A DNA stretch of 64,000 nucleotides from Hydractinia symbiolongicarpus (Eukaryota; Cnidaria; Hydrozoa; Anthoathecata; Hydractiniidae), in the NCBI RefSeq assembly GCF_029227915.1, contig NC_079877.1, positions 32,267,851-32,331,850 on the forward strand. The letters are read 5' to 3'. The notes under the pieces are model-generated. The model was not told where the DNA came from. It saw only the letters and a list, made by a program, of their open reading frames with translations, and did not search any database. Below are positions 52,051-64,000 of this stretch, piece after piece (position 1 is the first letter of the stretch; every line of letters starts with the position of its first letter). The translations under genes and the position numbers were made by a program.

Positions 52051-55000
52051 GTTTACTCCCTGGGTACTTTCTTTGTATACTTTTGACCATACGGGTCGTG
52101 TCCGGGATTTAGTGGAAATCGCGAGTTTTCGTTTGCCGGCGATTAAACTTGCTTTATTCAGCGTCTCATCAAAAATGTAAACATTTTAAAAAAATACAAG
52201 TCTCATGCGTTTTTGTGGTGAAAAACTACTTTAAAAAATCGTTCAGGAAATTAGTTTACTCCTTGGGTACTTTCTTTGTATACTTTTGACAATACGGGTC
52301 GCGTCCGGGTTTTAGGGGAAATGGCGGGTTTTCGTTTGCCGCCGATTAAACTTCTTTTATTCAGCGTCTCATCAAAAATGAAAACATTTTTGTAAACTAC
52401 AAGTCTCATGCGTTTTAGTGCTGAAAAAATAATTTAAAAAATCGTTCGGGAAATGAGTTTACTCCCTGGGAACTTTCTTTGTATATTTTTGACTATACGG
52501 GCCGAGTCTGGGATTTACGGCAAATCGCAGGTTTTCGTTTGCCGACGATTAAACTTCTTTTATTCAGCGTCTCATCAAAAATGAAAACGTTTTTAAGAAC
52601 TACAAGTCTCATGCGTTTTACTGGTGAAAAAATAATTTAAAAAATCGTTCAGGAAATAAGTTTACTCCCTGGGTACTTTCTTTGTATACTTCTGACTATA
52701 CGGGCCGAGTCAGGGATTTACGGGAAATCGTGGGTTTTGGTTTGCCGCCGATTAAACTTCTTTTATTCAGCGTCTCATCAAAAATGAAAACATTTTTGTA
52801 AACTACAAGTCTCATGCGTTTTAGTGCTGAAAAAATAATTTAAAAAATCGTTCGGAAAATGAGTTTACTCCCTGGGAACTTTCTTTGTATATTTTTGACT
52901 ATACGGGCCGAGTCCGGGATTTACGGAAAATCGCAGGTTTTCGTTTGCCGACGATTAAACTTCTTTTATTCAGCGTCTCATCAAAAATGAAAACATTTTT
53001 AAAAAATACAAGTCTCATGCGTTTTAGTGGTGAAAAAATAATTTAAAAAATCGTTCGGGAAATTAGTTTACTCCTTGGGTACTTTCTTTGTATACTTTTG
53101 ACCATACGGGTCGCGTCCGGGATTTAGGGGAAATCGCGGGTTTTCGTTTGCCGCCGATTAAACTTCTTTTATTCAGCGTCTCATCAAAAATGAAAACATT
53201 TTTGTAAACTACAAGTCTCATGCGTTTTAGTGCTGAAAAAATAATTTAAAAGATCGTTCGGGAAATGAGTTTACTCCCTAGGAACTTTCTTTGTATATTT
53301 TTGACTATACGGGCCGAGTCCGGGATTTACGGGAAATCGCAGGTTTTCGTTTGCCGACGATTAAACTTCTTTTATTCACCGTCTCATCAAAAATGAAAAC
53401 GTTTTTAAGAACTACAAGTCTCATGCGTTTTACTGGTGAAAAAATAATTTAAAAAATCGTTCAGGAAATGAGTTTACTCCCTGGGTACTTTCTTTGTATA
53501 CTTTTGACCATACGGGTCGTGTCCGGGATTTAGTGGAAATCGCGAGTTTTCGTTTGCCGGCGATTAAACTTGCTTTATTCAGCGTCTCATCAAAAATGTA
53601 CACATTTTTAAAAAATACAAGTCTCATGCGTTTTAGTGGTGAAAAACTGATTTAAAAAATCGTTCGGGAAATTAGTTTACTCCTTGGGTACTTTCTTTGT
53701 ATACTTTTGACCATACGGGTCGTGTCCGGGATTTAAGGGAAATCGTGGGTTTTCGTTTGCCGGCGATTAAAATTGTTTTATTCAGCGTCTCATCAAAAAT
53801 GTAAACATTTTTAAAATCTACCAGTCTCATGCGTTTTAGTGGTAAAATACTAATTTAAAAAATCGTTCGGGAAATGAGTTTACTCCCTAGGTACTTTCTT
53901 TGTACACTTTTGACCATACGGGTCGTGTCTGGGATTTAGGGGATATCGTGGGTTTTCGTTTGCCGGCGATTAAACTTCTTTTATTCAGCGTCTCATCAAA
54001 AATGAAAACATTTTTGTAAATTTCAAGTCTCATGCGTTTTAGTGCTGAAAAAATAATTTAAAAAATCGTTCGGGAAATGAGTTTACTCCCTGGGAACTTT
54101 CTTTGTATACTTTTGACTATACGGGCCGAGTCCGGGATTTACGGGAAATCGCAGGTTTTCGATTGCCGACGATTAAACTTCTTTTATTCAGCGTCTCATC
54201 AAAAATGAAAATATTTTTAAGAACTACAAGTCTCATGCGTTTTACTGGTGAAAAAATAATTTAAAAAATCGTTCGGGAAATTAGTTTACTCCTTGGGTAC
54301 TTTCTTTGTATACTTTTGACCATACGGGTCGTGTCCGGGATTTAGGGGAAATCGCGAGTTTTCGTTTGCCGGCGATTAAACTTGCTTTATTTAGCGTCTC
54401 AACAAAAATGTAAACATTTTTAAAAAATACAAGTCTCAAGCGTTTTAGTGGTGAAAAACTAATTTAAAAAATCGTTCGGGAAATTAGTTTACTCCCTGGG
54501 TACTTCCTTTGTATACTTTTGACCATACGGGTTTTGTCAGGGATTTAGGGGAAATCGCGGGTTTTCGTTTGCCGGCGATTAAACTCCTTTTATTCAGCGT
54601 CTCATTAAAAATGAAAATATTTTTGAAAACTACAAGTCTCATGCGTTTTACTGGTAAAAAAATAATTTAAAAAATCGTTCGGGAAATGAGTTTACTCCCT
54701 GGGTACTTTCTTTGTATACTTCTGACTATACGGGCCGAGTCAGGGATTTACGGGAAATCGCGGGTTTTCGTTTGCCGCCGATTAAACTTCTTTTATTCAG
54801 CGTCTCATCAAAAATGAAAACATTTTTGAAAACTACAAGTCACATGCGCTTTAGTGCTGAAAAAATATTTTAAAAAATCGTTCTTGAAATGAGTTTACTT
54901 CCTGGGTAATTTCTTTGTATACTTTTGACCATACGGGTCGTGTCCGGGATTTAGGGGAAATCGCGGGTTTTCGTTTGCCGGCGATTAAACTTCTTTTATT

Positions 55001-55899
55001 CAGCGTCACATCAAAAATGAAAGCATTTTTGAAAACTAAAAGTCTTATGCGTTTTACTGGTGAAAACATAATTTAAAAAATCGTTCGGGAAATGAGTTTA
55101 TTCCCTGGGTACTTTCTTTGTATACTTCTGACTATACGGGCCGAGTCAGGGATTTACGGGAAATCGCGGGTTTTGGTTTGCCGCCGAATAAACTTCTTTT
55201 ATTCAGCGTCTCATCAAAAATGAAAACATTTTTGTAAACTACAAGTCTCATGCGTTTTAGTGCTGAAAAAATAATTTAAAAAATCGTTCGGAAAATGAGT
55301 TTTTTCCCTGGGAACTTTCTTTGTATATTTTTGACTATAGGGGATGAGTCCGGGATTTACGGAAAATCGCAGGTTTTCGTTTGCCGACGATTAAACTTCT
55401 TTTATTCAGCGTCTCATCAAAAATGAAAACATTTTTAAGAACTACAAGTCTCATGCGTTTTACTGGTGAAAAAATAATTTAAAAAATCGTTCAGAAAATG
55501 AGTTTACGCCCTGGGTACTTTCTTTGTATACTTTTGACCATACGGGTCGTGTCTGGGATTTAGTGGAAATTGCGAGTTTTCGTTTGCCGGCGATTAAACT
55601 TGCTTTCTTTAGCGTCTCATCAAAAATGTAAACATTTTTAAAAAATACAAGTCTCATGCGTTTTAGTGGTGAAAAACTAATTTAAAAAATCGTTCGGGAA
55701 ATTAGTTTACTCCTTGGGTACTTTCTTTGTATACTTTTGATCATACGGGTCACGTCCGGGATTTAGGGGAAATCGCGGGTTTTCGTTTGCCGCCGATTAA
55801 AGTTCTTTTATTCAGCGTCTCATCAAAAATAAAAACATTTTTGTAAACTACAAGTCTCATGCGTTTTACTGGTGAAAAAATAATTTAAAAAATCGTTCA

Positions 55900-57720
55900 G
55901 GAAATGAGTTAACTCCCCGGGTACTTTCTTTGTACACTTTTGACCATACGGGTCGTGTCCGGGATTTAGGGGAAATCGCGGGTTTTCGTTTGCCGGCGAT
56001 TAAACTTCTTTTATTCAGCGTCACATCAAAAATGAAAACATTTTTGAAAACTAAAAGTCACATGCGCTTTAGTGCTGAAAAAATATTTTAAAAAATCGTT
56101 CTGGAAATGAGTTTACTTCCTGGGTAATTTCTTTGTATACTTTTGACTATGCGGGCCGAGTCCGGGATTTACGGGAAATCGCAAGTTTTCGTTTGCCGGC
56201 GATTAAACTTCTTTTATTCAGCGTCTCATCAAAAATGAAAACATTTTTAAAAACTACAAGTCTCATGCGTTTTACTGGTGAAAAAATAATTTTAAAAATC
56301 GTTCGGGAAATGAGTTTACTCCCTGGGTACTTTCTTTGTATACTTCTGACTATACGGGCCGAGTCAGGGATTTACGGGAAATGGCGGGTTTTGGTTTGCC
56401 GCCGAATAAACTTCTTTTATTCAGCGTCTCATCAAAAATGAAAACAATTTTGTAAACTACAAGTCTCATGCGTTTTACTGGTGAAAAAATAATTTAAAAA
56501 ATCGTTCAGGAAATGAGTTAACTCCCCGGGTACTTTCTTTGTATACTTTTGACCATACGGGTCGTGTCCGGGATTTAGGGGAAATCGCGGGTTTTTGTTT
56601 GCCGGCGATTATACTTCTTTTATTCAGCGTCACATCAAAAATGAAAACATTTTTGAAAACTAAAAGTCACATGCGCTTTAGTGCTGAAAAAATATTTTAA
56701 AAAATCGTTCTGGAAATGAGTTTACTTCCTGGGTAATTTCTTTGTATACTTTTGACTATACGGGCCGAGTCCGGGATTTACGGGAAATCGCAAGTTTTCG
56801 TTTGCCGGCGATTAAACTTCTTTTATTCAGCGTCTCATCAAAAATGAAAACATTTTTAAAAACTACAAGTCTCATGCGTTTTACTGGTGAAAAAATAATT
56901 TTAAAAATCGTTCGGGAAATGAGTTTACTCCCTGGGAACTTTCTTTGTATATTTTTGACTATACGGGCCGAGTCCGGGATTTACGGGAAATCGCAGGTTT
57001 TCGTTTGCCGACGATTAAACTTCTTTTATTCAGCGTTTTATCAAAAATGAAAACATTTTTATGAACTACAAGTCTCATGCGTTCTACTGGTGAAAAAATA
57101 ATTTAAAAAATCGTTCAGGAAATGAGTTTACTCCCCGGGTACTTTCTTTGTATACTTTTGACCATACGGGTCGTGTCCGGGATTTAGGGGAAATCGCGGG
57201 TTTTCGTTTGCCGGCGATTAAATTTTTTTTATTCAGCGTCACATCAAAAATGAAAACATTTTTGAAAACTAAAAGTCACATGCGCTTTAGTGCTGAAAAA
57301 ATATTTTAAAAAATCGTTCTGGAAATGAGTTTACTTCCTGGGTAATTTCTTTGTATACTTTTGACTATACGGGCCGAGTCCGGGATTTACGGGAAATCGC
57401 AAGTTATCGTTTGCCGGCGATTAAACTTCTTTTATTCAGCGTCTCATCAAAAATGAAAACATTTTTAAAAACTACAAGTCTCATGCGTTTTACTGGTGAA
57501 AAAATAATTTTAAAAATCGTTCGGGAAATGAGTTTACTCCCTGGGTACTTTCTTTGTATACTTCTAACTATACGGGCCGAGTCAGGGATTTACGGGAAAT
57601 CGCGGGTTTTGGTTTGCCGCCGAATAAACTTCTTTTATTCAGCGTCTCATCAAAAATGAAAACATTTTTGTACACTACAAGTCTCATGCGTTTTAGTGCT
57701 GAAAAAATAATTTAAAAAAT
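55900..57720. repeat. Higher-order repeat, 3 monomers (609 bp), three copies
   Basis: Blocks starting near 56133, 56742 and 57351 are nearly the same at a regular spacing of 609 bp. Confidence 0.82.
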
Positions 57721-59529
57721 CGTTCGGAAAATGAGGTTTTTCCCTGGGAACTTTCTTTGTATATTTTTGACTATACGGGCCGAGTCCGGGATTTACGGAA
57801 AATCGCAGGTTTTCGTTTGCCGACGATTAAACTTCTTTTATTCAGCGTCTCATCAAAAATGAAAACATTTTTAAGAACTACAAGTCTCATGCGTTTTACT
57901 GGTGAAAAAATAATTTAAAAAATCGTTCAGAAAATGAGTTTACGCCCTGGGTACTTTCTTTGTATACTTTTGACCATACGGGTCGTGTCTGGGATTTAGT
58001 GGAAATTGCGAGTTTTCGTTTGCCGGCGATTAAACTTGCTTTCTTCAGCGTCTCATCAAAAATGTAAACATTTTTAAAAAATACAAGTCTCCTGCGTTTT
58101 AGTGGTGAAAAACTAATTTAAAAAATCGTTCGGGAAATTAGTTTACTCCTTGGGTACTTTCTTTGTATACTTTTGACCATACGGGTCGCGTCCGGGATTT
58201 AGGGGAAATCGCGGGTTTTCGTTTGCCGCCGATTAAAGTTCTTTTATTCAGCGTCTCATCAAAAATAAAAACATTTTTGTAAACTACAAGTCTCATGCGT
58301 TTTAGTGCTGAAAAAATAATTTAAAAAATCGTTCGGGAAATGAGTTTACTCCCTGGGAACTTTCTTTGTATATTTTTGACTATACGGGCCGAGTCCGGGA
58401 TTTACGGGAAATCGCAGGTTTTCGTTTGCCGACGATTAAACTTCTTTTATTCAGCGTTTTATCAAAAATGAAAACATTTTTATGAACTACAAGTCTCATG
58501 CGTTCTACTGGTGAAAAAATAATTTAAAAAATCGTTCAGGAAATGAGTTTACTCCCCGGGTACTTTCTTTGCATACTTTTGACCATACGGGTCGTGTCCG
58601 GGATTTAGGGGAAATCGCGGGTTTTCGTTTGCCGGCGATTAAACTTCTTTTATTCAGCGTCACATCAAAAATGAAAACATTTTCGAAAACTAAAAGTCTT
58701 ATGCGTTTTACTGGTGAAAACATAATTTAAAAAATCGTTCAGGAAATGAGTTTTCTCCCTGGGTACTTTCTTTGTATACTTTTGACCATACGGGTCGTGT
58801 CCGGGATTTAGGGGAAATCGCGGGTTTTCGTTTGCCGGCGATTAAACTTCTTTTATTCAGCGTCACATCAAAAATGAAAACATTTTTGAAAACTAAAAGT
58901 CTCATGCGTTTTACTGGTGAAAAAATAATTTAAAAAATCGTTCAGGAAATGAGTTTACTCCCTGGGTACTTTCTTTGTATACTTTTGACCATACGGGTTG
59001 TGTCTGGGATTTAGTGGAAATTGCGAGTTTTCGTTTGCCGGCGATTAAACTTGCTTTCTTCAGCGTCTCATCAAAAATGTAAACATTTTTAAAAAATACA
59101 AGTCTCATGCGTTTTAGTGGTGAAAAACTAATTTAAAAAATCGTTCGGGAAATTAGTTTACTCCTTGGGTACTTTCTTTGTATACTTTTGACCATACGGG
59201 TCGCGTCCGGAATTTAGGGGAAATCGCGGGTTTTCGTTTGCCGCCGATTAAAGTTCTTTTATTCAGCGTCTCATCAAAAATGAAAACATTTTTGTAAACT
59301 ACAAGTCTCATGCGTTTTAGTGCTGAAAAAATAATTTAAAAAATCGTTCGGGAAATGAGTTTACTCCCTGGGAACTTTCTTTTTATATTTTTGACTATAC
59401 GGGCCGAGTCCGGGATTTAGGGGAAATCGCGGGTATTCGTTTGCCGGCGATTAAACTTCTTTTATTCAGCGTCACATCAAAAATGAAAACATTTTTGAAA
59501 ACTAAAAGTCTCATGCGTTTTACTGGTGA

Positions 59530-61160
59530 AAAAATAATTTAAAAAATCGTTCAGGAAATGAGTTTACTCCCTGGGTACTTTCTTTGTATACTTTTGACCA
59601 TACGGGTCGTGTCCGGGATTTAGGGGAAATCGCGGGTTTTCGTTTGCCGGCGATTAAACTTCTTTTATTCAGCGTCTCATCAAAAATGAAAACATTTTTG
59701 AAAACTACAAGTTCCATGCGTTTTACTGGTGAAAAAATAATTTAAAAAATCGTTCGGGAAATAAGTATACTCCCTGGGTACTTTCTTTGTATACTTCTGA
59801 CTATACGGGCCGAGTCAGGGATTTACCGGAAATCGCGGGTTTTCGTTTGCCGGCGATTAAACTTCTTTTATTCAGCGTCTCATCAAAAATGAAAATATTT
59901 TTGAAAACTGCAAGTCTCATGCGTTTTACTGGTGAAAAAATAGTTTGAAAAATGGTTCGGGAAATGAGTGTACTCCCTGGGTACTTTCTTTGTATACTTC
60001 TGACTATACGGGCCGAGTCAGGGATTTACGGGAAATCGCGGATTTTCGTTTGCCGCCGATTAAACTTCTTTTATTCAGCGTATCATCAGAAATGAAAACA
60101 TTTTTGAAAACTACAAGTCTCATGCGTTTTAGTGCTGAAAAAATAATTTAAAAAATCGTTCGGGAAATAAGTTTACTCCCTGGGTACTTTCTTTGTATAC
60201 TTCTGACTATACGGGCCGAGTCAGGGATTTAGTGGAAATCGCGAGTTTTCGTTTGGCGGCGATTAAACTTGCTTTATTCAGCGTCTCATCAAAAATGTAA
60301 ACATTTTTAAAAAATACATGTCTCATGCGTTTTAGTGGTGAAAAACTAATTTAAAAAATCGTTCGGGAAATTAGTTTACTCCTTGGGTACTTTCTTTGTA
60401 TACTTTTGACCATACGGGTCGTGTCCGGGATTTAGGGGAAATCGCGGGTTTTCGTTTGCCGGCGATTAAACTTCTTTTATTCAGCGTCTCATCAAAAATG
60501 AAAACATTTTTGAAAACTACAAGTTCCATGCGTTTTACTGGTGAAAAAATAATTTAAAAAATCGTTCGGGAAATAAGTATACTCCCTGGGTACTTTCTTT
60601 GTATACTTCTGACTATACGGGCCGAGTCAGGGATTTACCGGAAATCGCGGGTTTTCGTTTGCCGGCGATTAAACTTCTTTTATTCAGCGTCTCATCAAAA
60701 ATGAAAATATTTTTGAAAACTGCAAGTCTCATGCGTTTTACTGGTGAAAAAATAGTTTGAAAAATGGTTCGGGAAATGAGTGTACTCCCTGGGTACTTTC
60801 TTTGTATACTTCTGACTATACGGGCCGAGTCAGGGATTTACGGGAAATCGCGGATTTTCGTTTGCCGCCGATTAAACTTCTTTTATTCAGCGTATCATCA
60901 GAAATGAAAACATTTTTGAAAACTACAAGTCTCATGCGTTTTAGTGCTGAAAAAATAATTTAAAAAATCGTTCGGGAAATAAGTTTACTCCCTGGGTACT
61001 TTCTTTGTATACTTCTGACTATACGGGCCGAGTCAGGGATTTACGGGAAATCGCGGGTTTTGGTTTGCCGGCGATTAAACTTCTTTTATTCAGCGTATCA
61101 TCAGAAATGAAAACATTTTTGAAAACTACAAGTCTCATGCGTTTTAGTGCTGAAAAAATA
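59530..61160. repeat. Higher-order repeat, 4 monomers (812 bp), two copies
   Basis: AAGTTCCATGCG (59709, 60521) and GCGTATCATCAGAAATG (60078, 60890) recur with an offset of 812 bp; the two units are almost identical. Confidence 0.85.
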
Positions 61161-62179
61161 ATTTAAAAAATCGTTCGGGAAATAAGTTTACTCCCTGGGT
61201 ACTTTCTTTGTATACTTTTGACTATACGGGCCGAGTCCGGGATTTACGGGAAATCGCAGGTTTTCGTTTGCCGGCGATTAAACTTCTTTTATTCAGCGTC
61301 TTATCAAAAATGAAAACATTTTTAAAAACTACAAGTCTCATGCGTTTTATTGGTGAAAAAATAATTTAAAAAATCGTTCGGGCAATGAGTTTACTCCCTG
61401 GGTACTTTCTTTGTATACTTCTGACTATACGGGCCGAGTTAGGGATTTACGGGAAATAGCGGGTTTTGGTTTCCCGGCGATTAAACTTCTTTTATTCAGC
61501 GTCTCATCAAAACTGAAAACATTTTTGACAACTACATGTCTCCTGCGTTTTAGTGGTGTAAAATTAATTTAAAAAACCGTTCGGGAAATGAGTTTACTCC
61601 CTGGGTACTTTCTTTGTATACTTTTGACTATACGGGCCGAGTCCGGGATTTACGGGAAATCGCAAGTTTTTGTTTGCCGGCGATTAAACTTCTTTTATTC
61701 AGCGTCTCATCAAAAATGAAAACATTTTTAAAAACTACAAGTCTCGTGGGTTTGATTGGTGAAAAAATAATTTAAAAAATCGTTCGGGAAATGAGTTTAC
61801 TCCCTGGGTACTTTCTTTGTATACTTCTGACTATGCGGGCCGAGTCAGAGATTTACGGGAAATCGCGGTTTTTGGTTTGCCGGCGCTTAAACTTCTTTTA
61901 TTCAGCGTCTCATCAAAACTGAAAACATTTTTGAAAACTACATGTCTCCTGCGTTTTAGTGATGTAAAATTAATTTAAAAAATCGTTCGGGAAATGAGTT
62001 TACTCCCTGGGTACTTTCTTTATATACATTCGACTATACTGACCAAGCCCGGGATTTACGGGAAATCGCGGGTTTTCGTTTGTCGGCGATTAAACTCCTT
62101 TTATTCAGCGTCTCATCAAAAATGAAAACATTTTTGAACACTACAAGTCTCATGGGTTTTAGTGGTGAAAAAAGTATTT

Positions 62180-62990
62180 AAAAAATCGTTCGGGAAATGA
62201 GTTTACTCCCTGGGTACTTTATTTGTATACTTTTGACTATACGGGTCGTGGCCAGGATTTTGGGGAAATCGCGGTTTTCGTTTGCTGGCGATTAAACTTC
62301 TTTTATTCAGCGTCTCATCAAAAATGAAAACAATTTTGAAAACTACAAGTCTTATGCGTTTTACTGGTGAAAAAATAATTTAAAAAATCGTTCGGGAAAT
62401 GAGTTTACTCCCTGGGTACTTTCTTTATATACTTCTGACTATACGGGCCGTGTCAGGGATTTACGGGAAATCGCGGGTTTTCGTTTGCCGGCGATTAAAC
62501 TCCTTTTATTCAGTGTCTCATCAAAAATGAAAACATTTTTGAACACTACAAGTCTCATGGGTTTTAGTGGTGAAAAAATAATTTAAAAAATCGTTCGGGA
62601 AATGAGTTTACTCCCTGGGTACTTTATTTGTATACTTTTGACTATACGGGTCGTGGCCAGGATTTTGGGGAAATCGCGGGTTTTCGTTTGCCGGCGATTA
62701 AACTTCTTTTATTCAGCGTCTCATCAAAAATGAAAACAATTTTGAAAACTACAAGTCTTATGCGTTTTACTGGTGAAAAAATAATTTAAAAAATCGTTCG
62801 GGAAATGAGTTTACTCCCTGGGTACTTTCTTTGTATACTTCTGACTATACGGGCCGTGTCAGGGATTTACGGGAAATCGCGGGTATTCGTTTGCCGGCGA
62901 TTAAGCTTCTTTTATTCAGCGTCTCTACAAAAATGAAAACATTTTCGAAAACTACAAGTCTCATGCGATTTAGTGGTGAAAATCTAATTT
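62180..62990. repeat. Higher-order repeat, 2 monomers (406 bp), two copies
   Basis: GGGTCGTGGCCAGGATTTTG at about 62243 and 62649, 406 bp apart, with matching surroundings. Confidence 0.8.
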
Positions 62991-64000
62991 AAAAAATCGG
63001 TCGGGAAATGAGTTTACTCCCTGGGTACTTTCTTTGCATACTTTTGACCATACGGGTCGTGTCCGGATTTAGGGGAAATCGCGGATTTTCGTTTGCCGGC
63101 GATTAAACTTGTTTTATTCAGCGTCTCATCAAAAATGTAAACATTTTTAAAAACTACAAGTCTCATGCGTTTTAGTGGTGAAATACTAATTTAAAAAATC
63201 GTTCGGGAAATGAGTTTACTCCCTGGGTACTTTCTTTGTATACTTCTGACTATACGGGCCGAGTCAGGGATTTACGGGAAAACGCGGGTTTTCGTTTGCC
63301 GCCGATTAAACTTCTTTTATTCAGCGTCTCATCAAAAATGAAAACATTTTTGTAAACTAAAGTCTCATGCGTTTTAGTGCTGAAAAAATACATTAAAAAA
63401 TCGTTCGGGAAATGAGTTTACTCCCTGGGAACTTTTTTTGTATACTTTTGACTATACGGGTCGTGTCCGGGATTTAGGGGAAATCGCGGCTTTTCGTTTG
63501 CCGGCGATTAAACTTCTTTTATTCAGCGTCTCTACAAAAATGAAAACATTTTTGAAAACTACAAGTCTCGTGCGATTTAGTGGTGAAAAACTAATTTAAA
63601 AGATCGGTCGGGAAATGAGTTTACTCCCTGGGTACTTTCTTTGCATACTTTTGACCATACGGGTCGTGTCCGGATTTAGGGGAAATCGCGGGTTTTCGTT
63701 TGCCGGCGATTAAACTTGTTTTATTCAGCGTCTCATCAAAAATGTAAACATTTTTAAAAACTACAAGTCTCATGCGTTTTAGTGGTGAAATACTAATTTA
63801 AAAAATAGTTCGGGAAATTAGTTTACTCCCTAGGTACTTTCTTTGTATACTTTTGACCATACGGGTCGTGTCGGGGATTTAGGGGAAATCGCGGGTTTTC
63901 GTTTGCTGGCGATTAAACTTCTTTTATTCAGCGTCTCATCAAAAATGAAAACATTTTTGAAAACTAAAAGTCTCATGGGTTTTAGTGGTGAAAAAATTAT

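Larger units (their letters stand above)
28014..64000. repeat. 203-bp satellite, second and main block
   Basis: About 177 monomers to the right edge without interruption by any other sequence. Monomers share the same conserved words as the first block. Up to about 33341 the array is the counterpart of the first block; beyond that it drifts through several variant families. A short-monomer variant lacking part of the GCCGAGTCAGG segment occurs near 40761, 43591, 44594 and 47830. All open frames here, on either strand, repeat with the monomer and are not credible genes. Confidence 0.98.

Noticed and set aside
14928-64000. Many ORFs of 60-107 codons in the satellite on both strands (minus-strand family starting MRLVFFKNV or MFSPVKRIR, plus-strand family containing LREIAGFRLPAIKLLLFS)
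   Set aside because: They repeat with the 203-bp monomer, change frame with single substitutions, and resemble no protein family. They reflect a stop-poor monomer, not genes.
14635-64000. CRISPR-like array
   Set aside because: There are no unique spacers between short repeats; the full 203-bp unit is repeated. Context is eukaryotic and no cas genes are present.
28014-64000. CENP-B-box-like words in the satellite (TTCGTTTGCCGGCG, GTTCGGGAAATG)
   Set aside because: The spacing of the essential bases does not fit the CENP-B box pattern.

Overview
The window is eukaryotic DNA, most likely from an invertebrate animal genome. It holds a Maverick/Polinton element (integrated adintovirus-like DNA transposon/virus) embedded in a 203-bp satellite array. 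Polinton evidence: a retroviral-type DDE integrase, an N-terminal part of a B-family DNA polymerase of Polinton type, a short packaging ATPase with Walker A/B motifs, a major capsid protein-like gene adjoining it, a candidate minor capsid gene, and several small membrane or tail-anchored proteins in compact, partly overlapping order. The host species cannot be named from the sequence.

Layout. 1-2932 (minus): PolB, cut by the left window edge, with a SAP-like and Pro-rich N-terminal extension. 3164-4206 (minus): two SAP-like ORFs, one apparently a by-product of a local duplication of the PolB 5' region. 4298-5275 (plus): integrase. 5464-6567 (minus): a pair of paralogous membrane proteins. 6608-7888 (plus): coiled-coil/membrane protein. 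7944-12506 (minus): compact run of small membrane proteins, packaging ATPase, major capsid protein and candidate minor capsid protein. 12545-13729 and 13984-14319 (plus): a tail-anchored protein and a small protein. 14364-14634: G-rich, gene-free stretch that probably includes the right end of the element. 14635-20369: 203-bp satellite.

At 20370 the sequence jumps back to position 6991. The block 6991-20369 is present twice in direct tandem (copy 2: 20370-33341). The duplication therefore repeats the whole morphogenesis module (membrane proteins, ATPase, both capsid genes, 394-aa and 111-aa genes) but not PolB or integrase. All duplicated genes remain open except the 426-aa gene, which lost its first 129 codons and is fused in frame to satellite sequence. 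From about 28014 to the right edge there is only 203-bp satellite, with local higher-order repeats and no credible gene.

How the genes would work together (family knowledge): PolB copies the element, integrase inserts it, the ATPase packages DNA into a shell built by the capsid proteins, and the small membrane proteins are probably virion or membrane components. No adenovirus-type maturation protease is visible in the window. The most interesting sequence-level signals are (1) short hairpins with a TTAC...GTAA core placed 10-20 nt after stop codons of many genes on both strands, (2) a PolB frame interrupted near the palm by a second copy of a module from its own N-terminus, and (3) tandem amplification of the capsid module through a breakpoint in satellite DNA.
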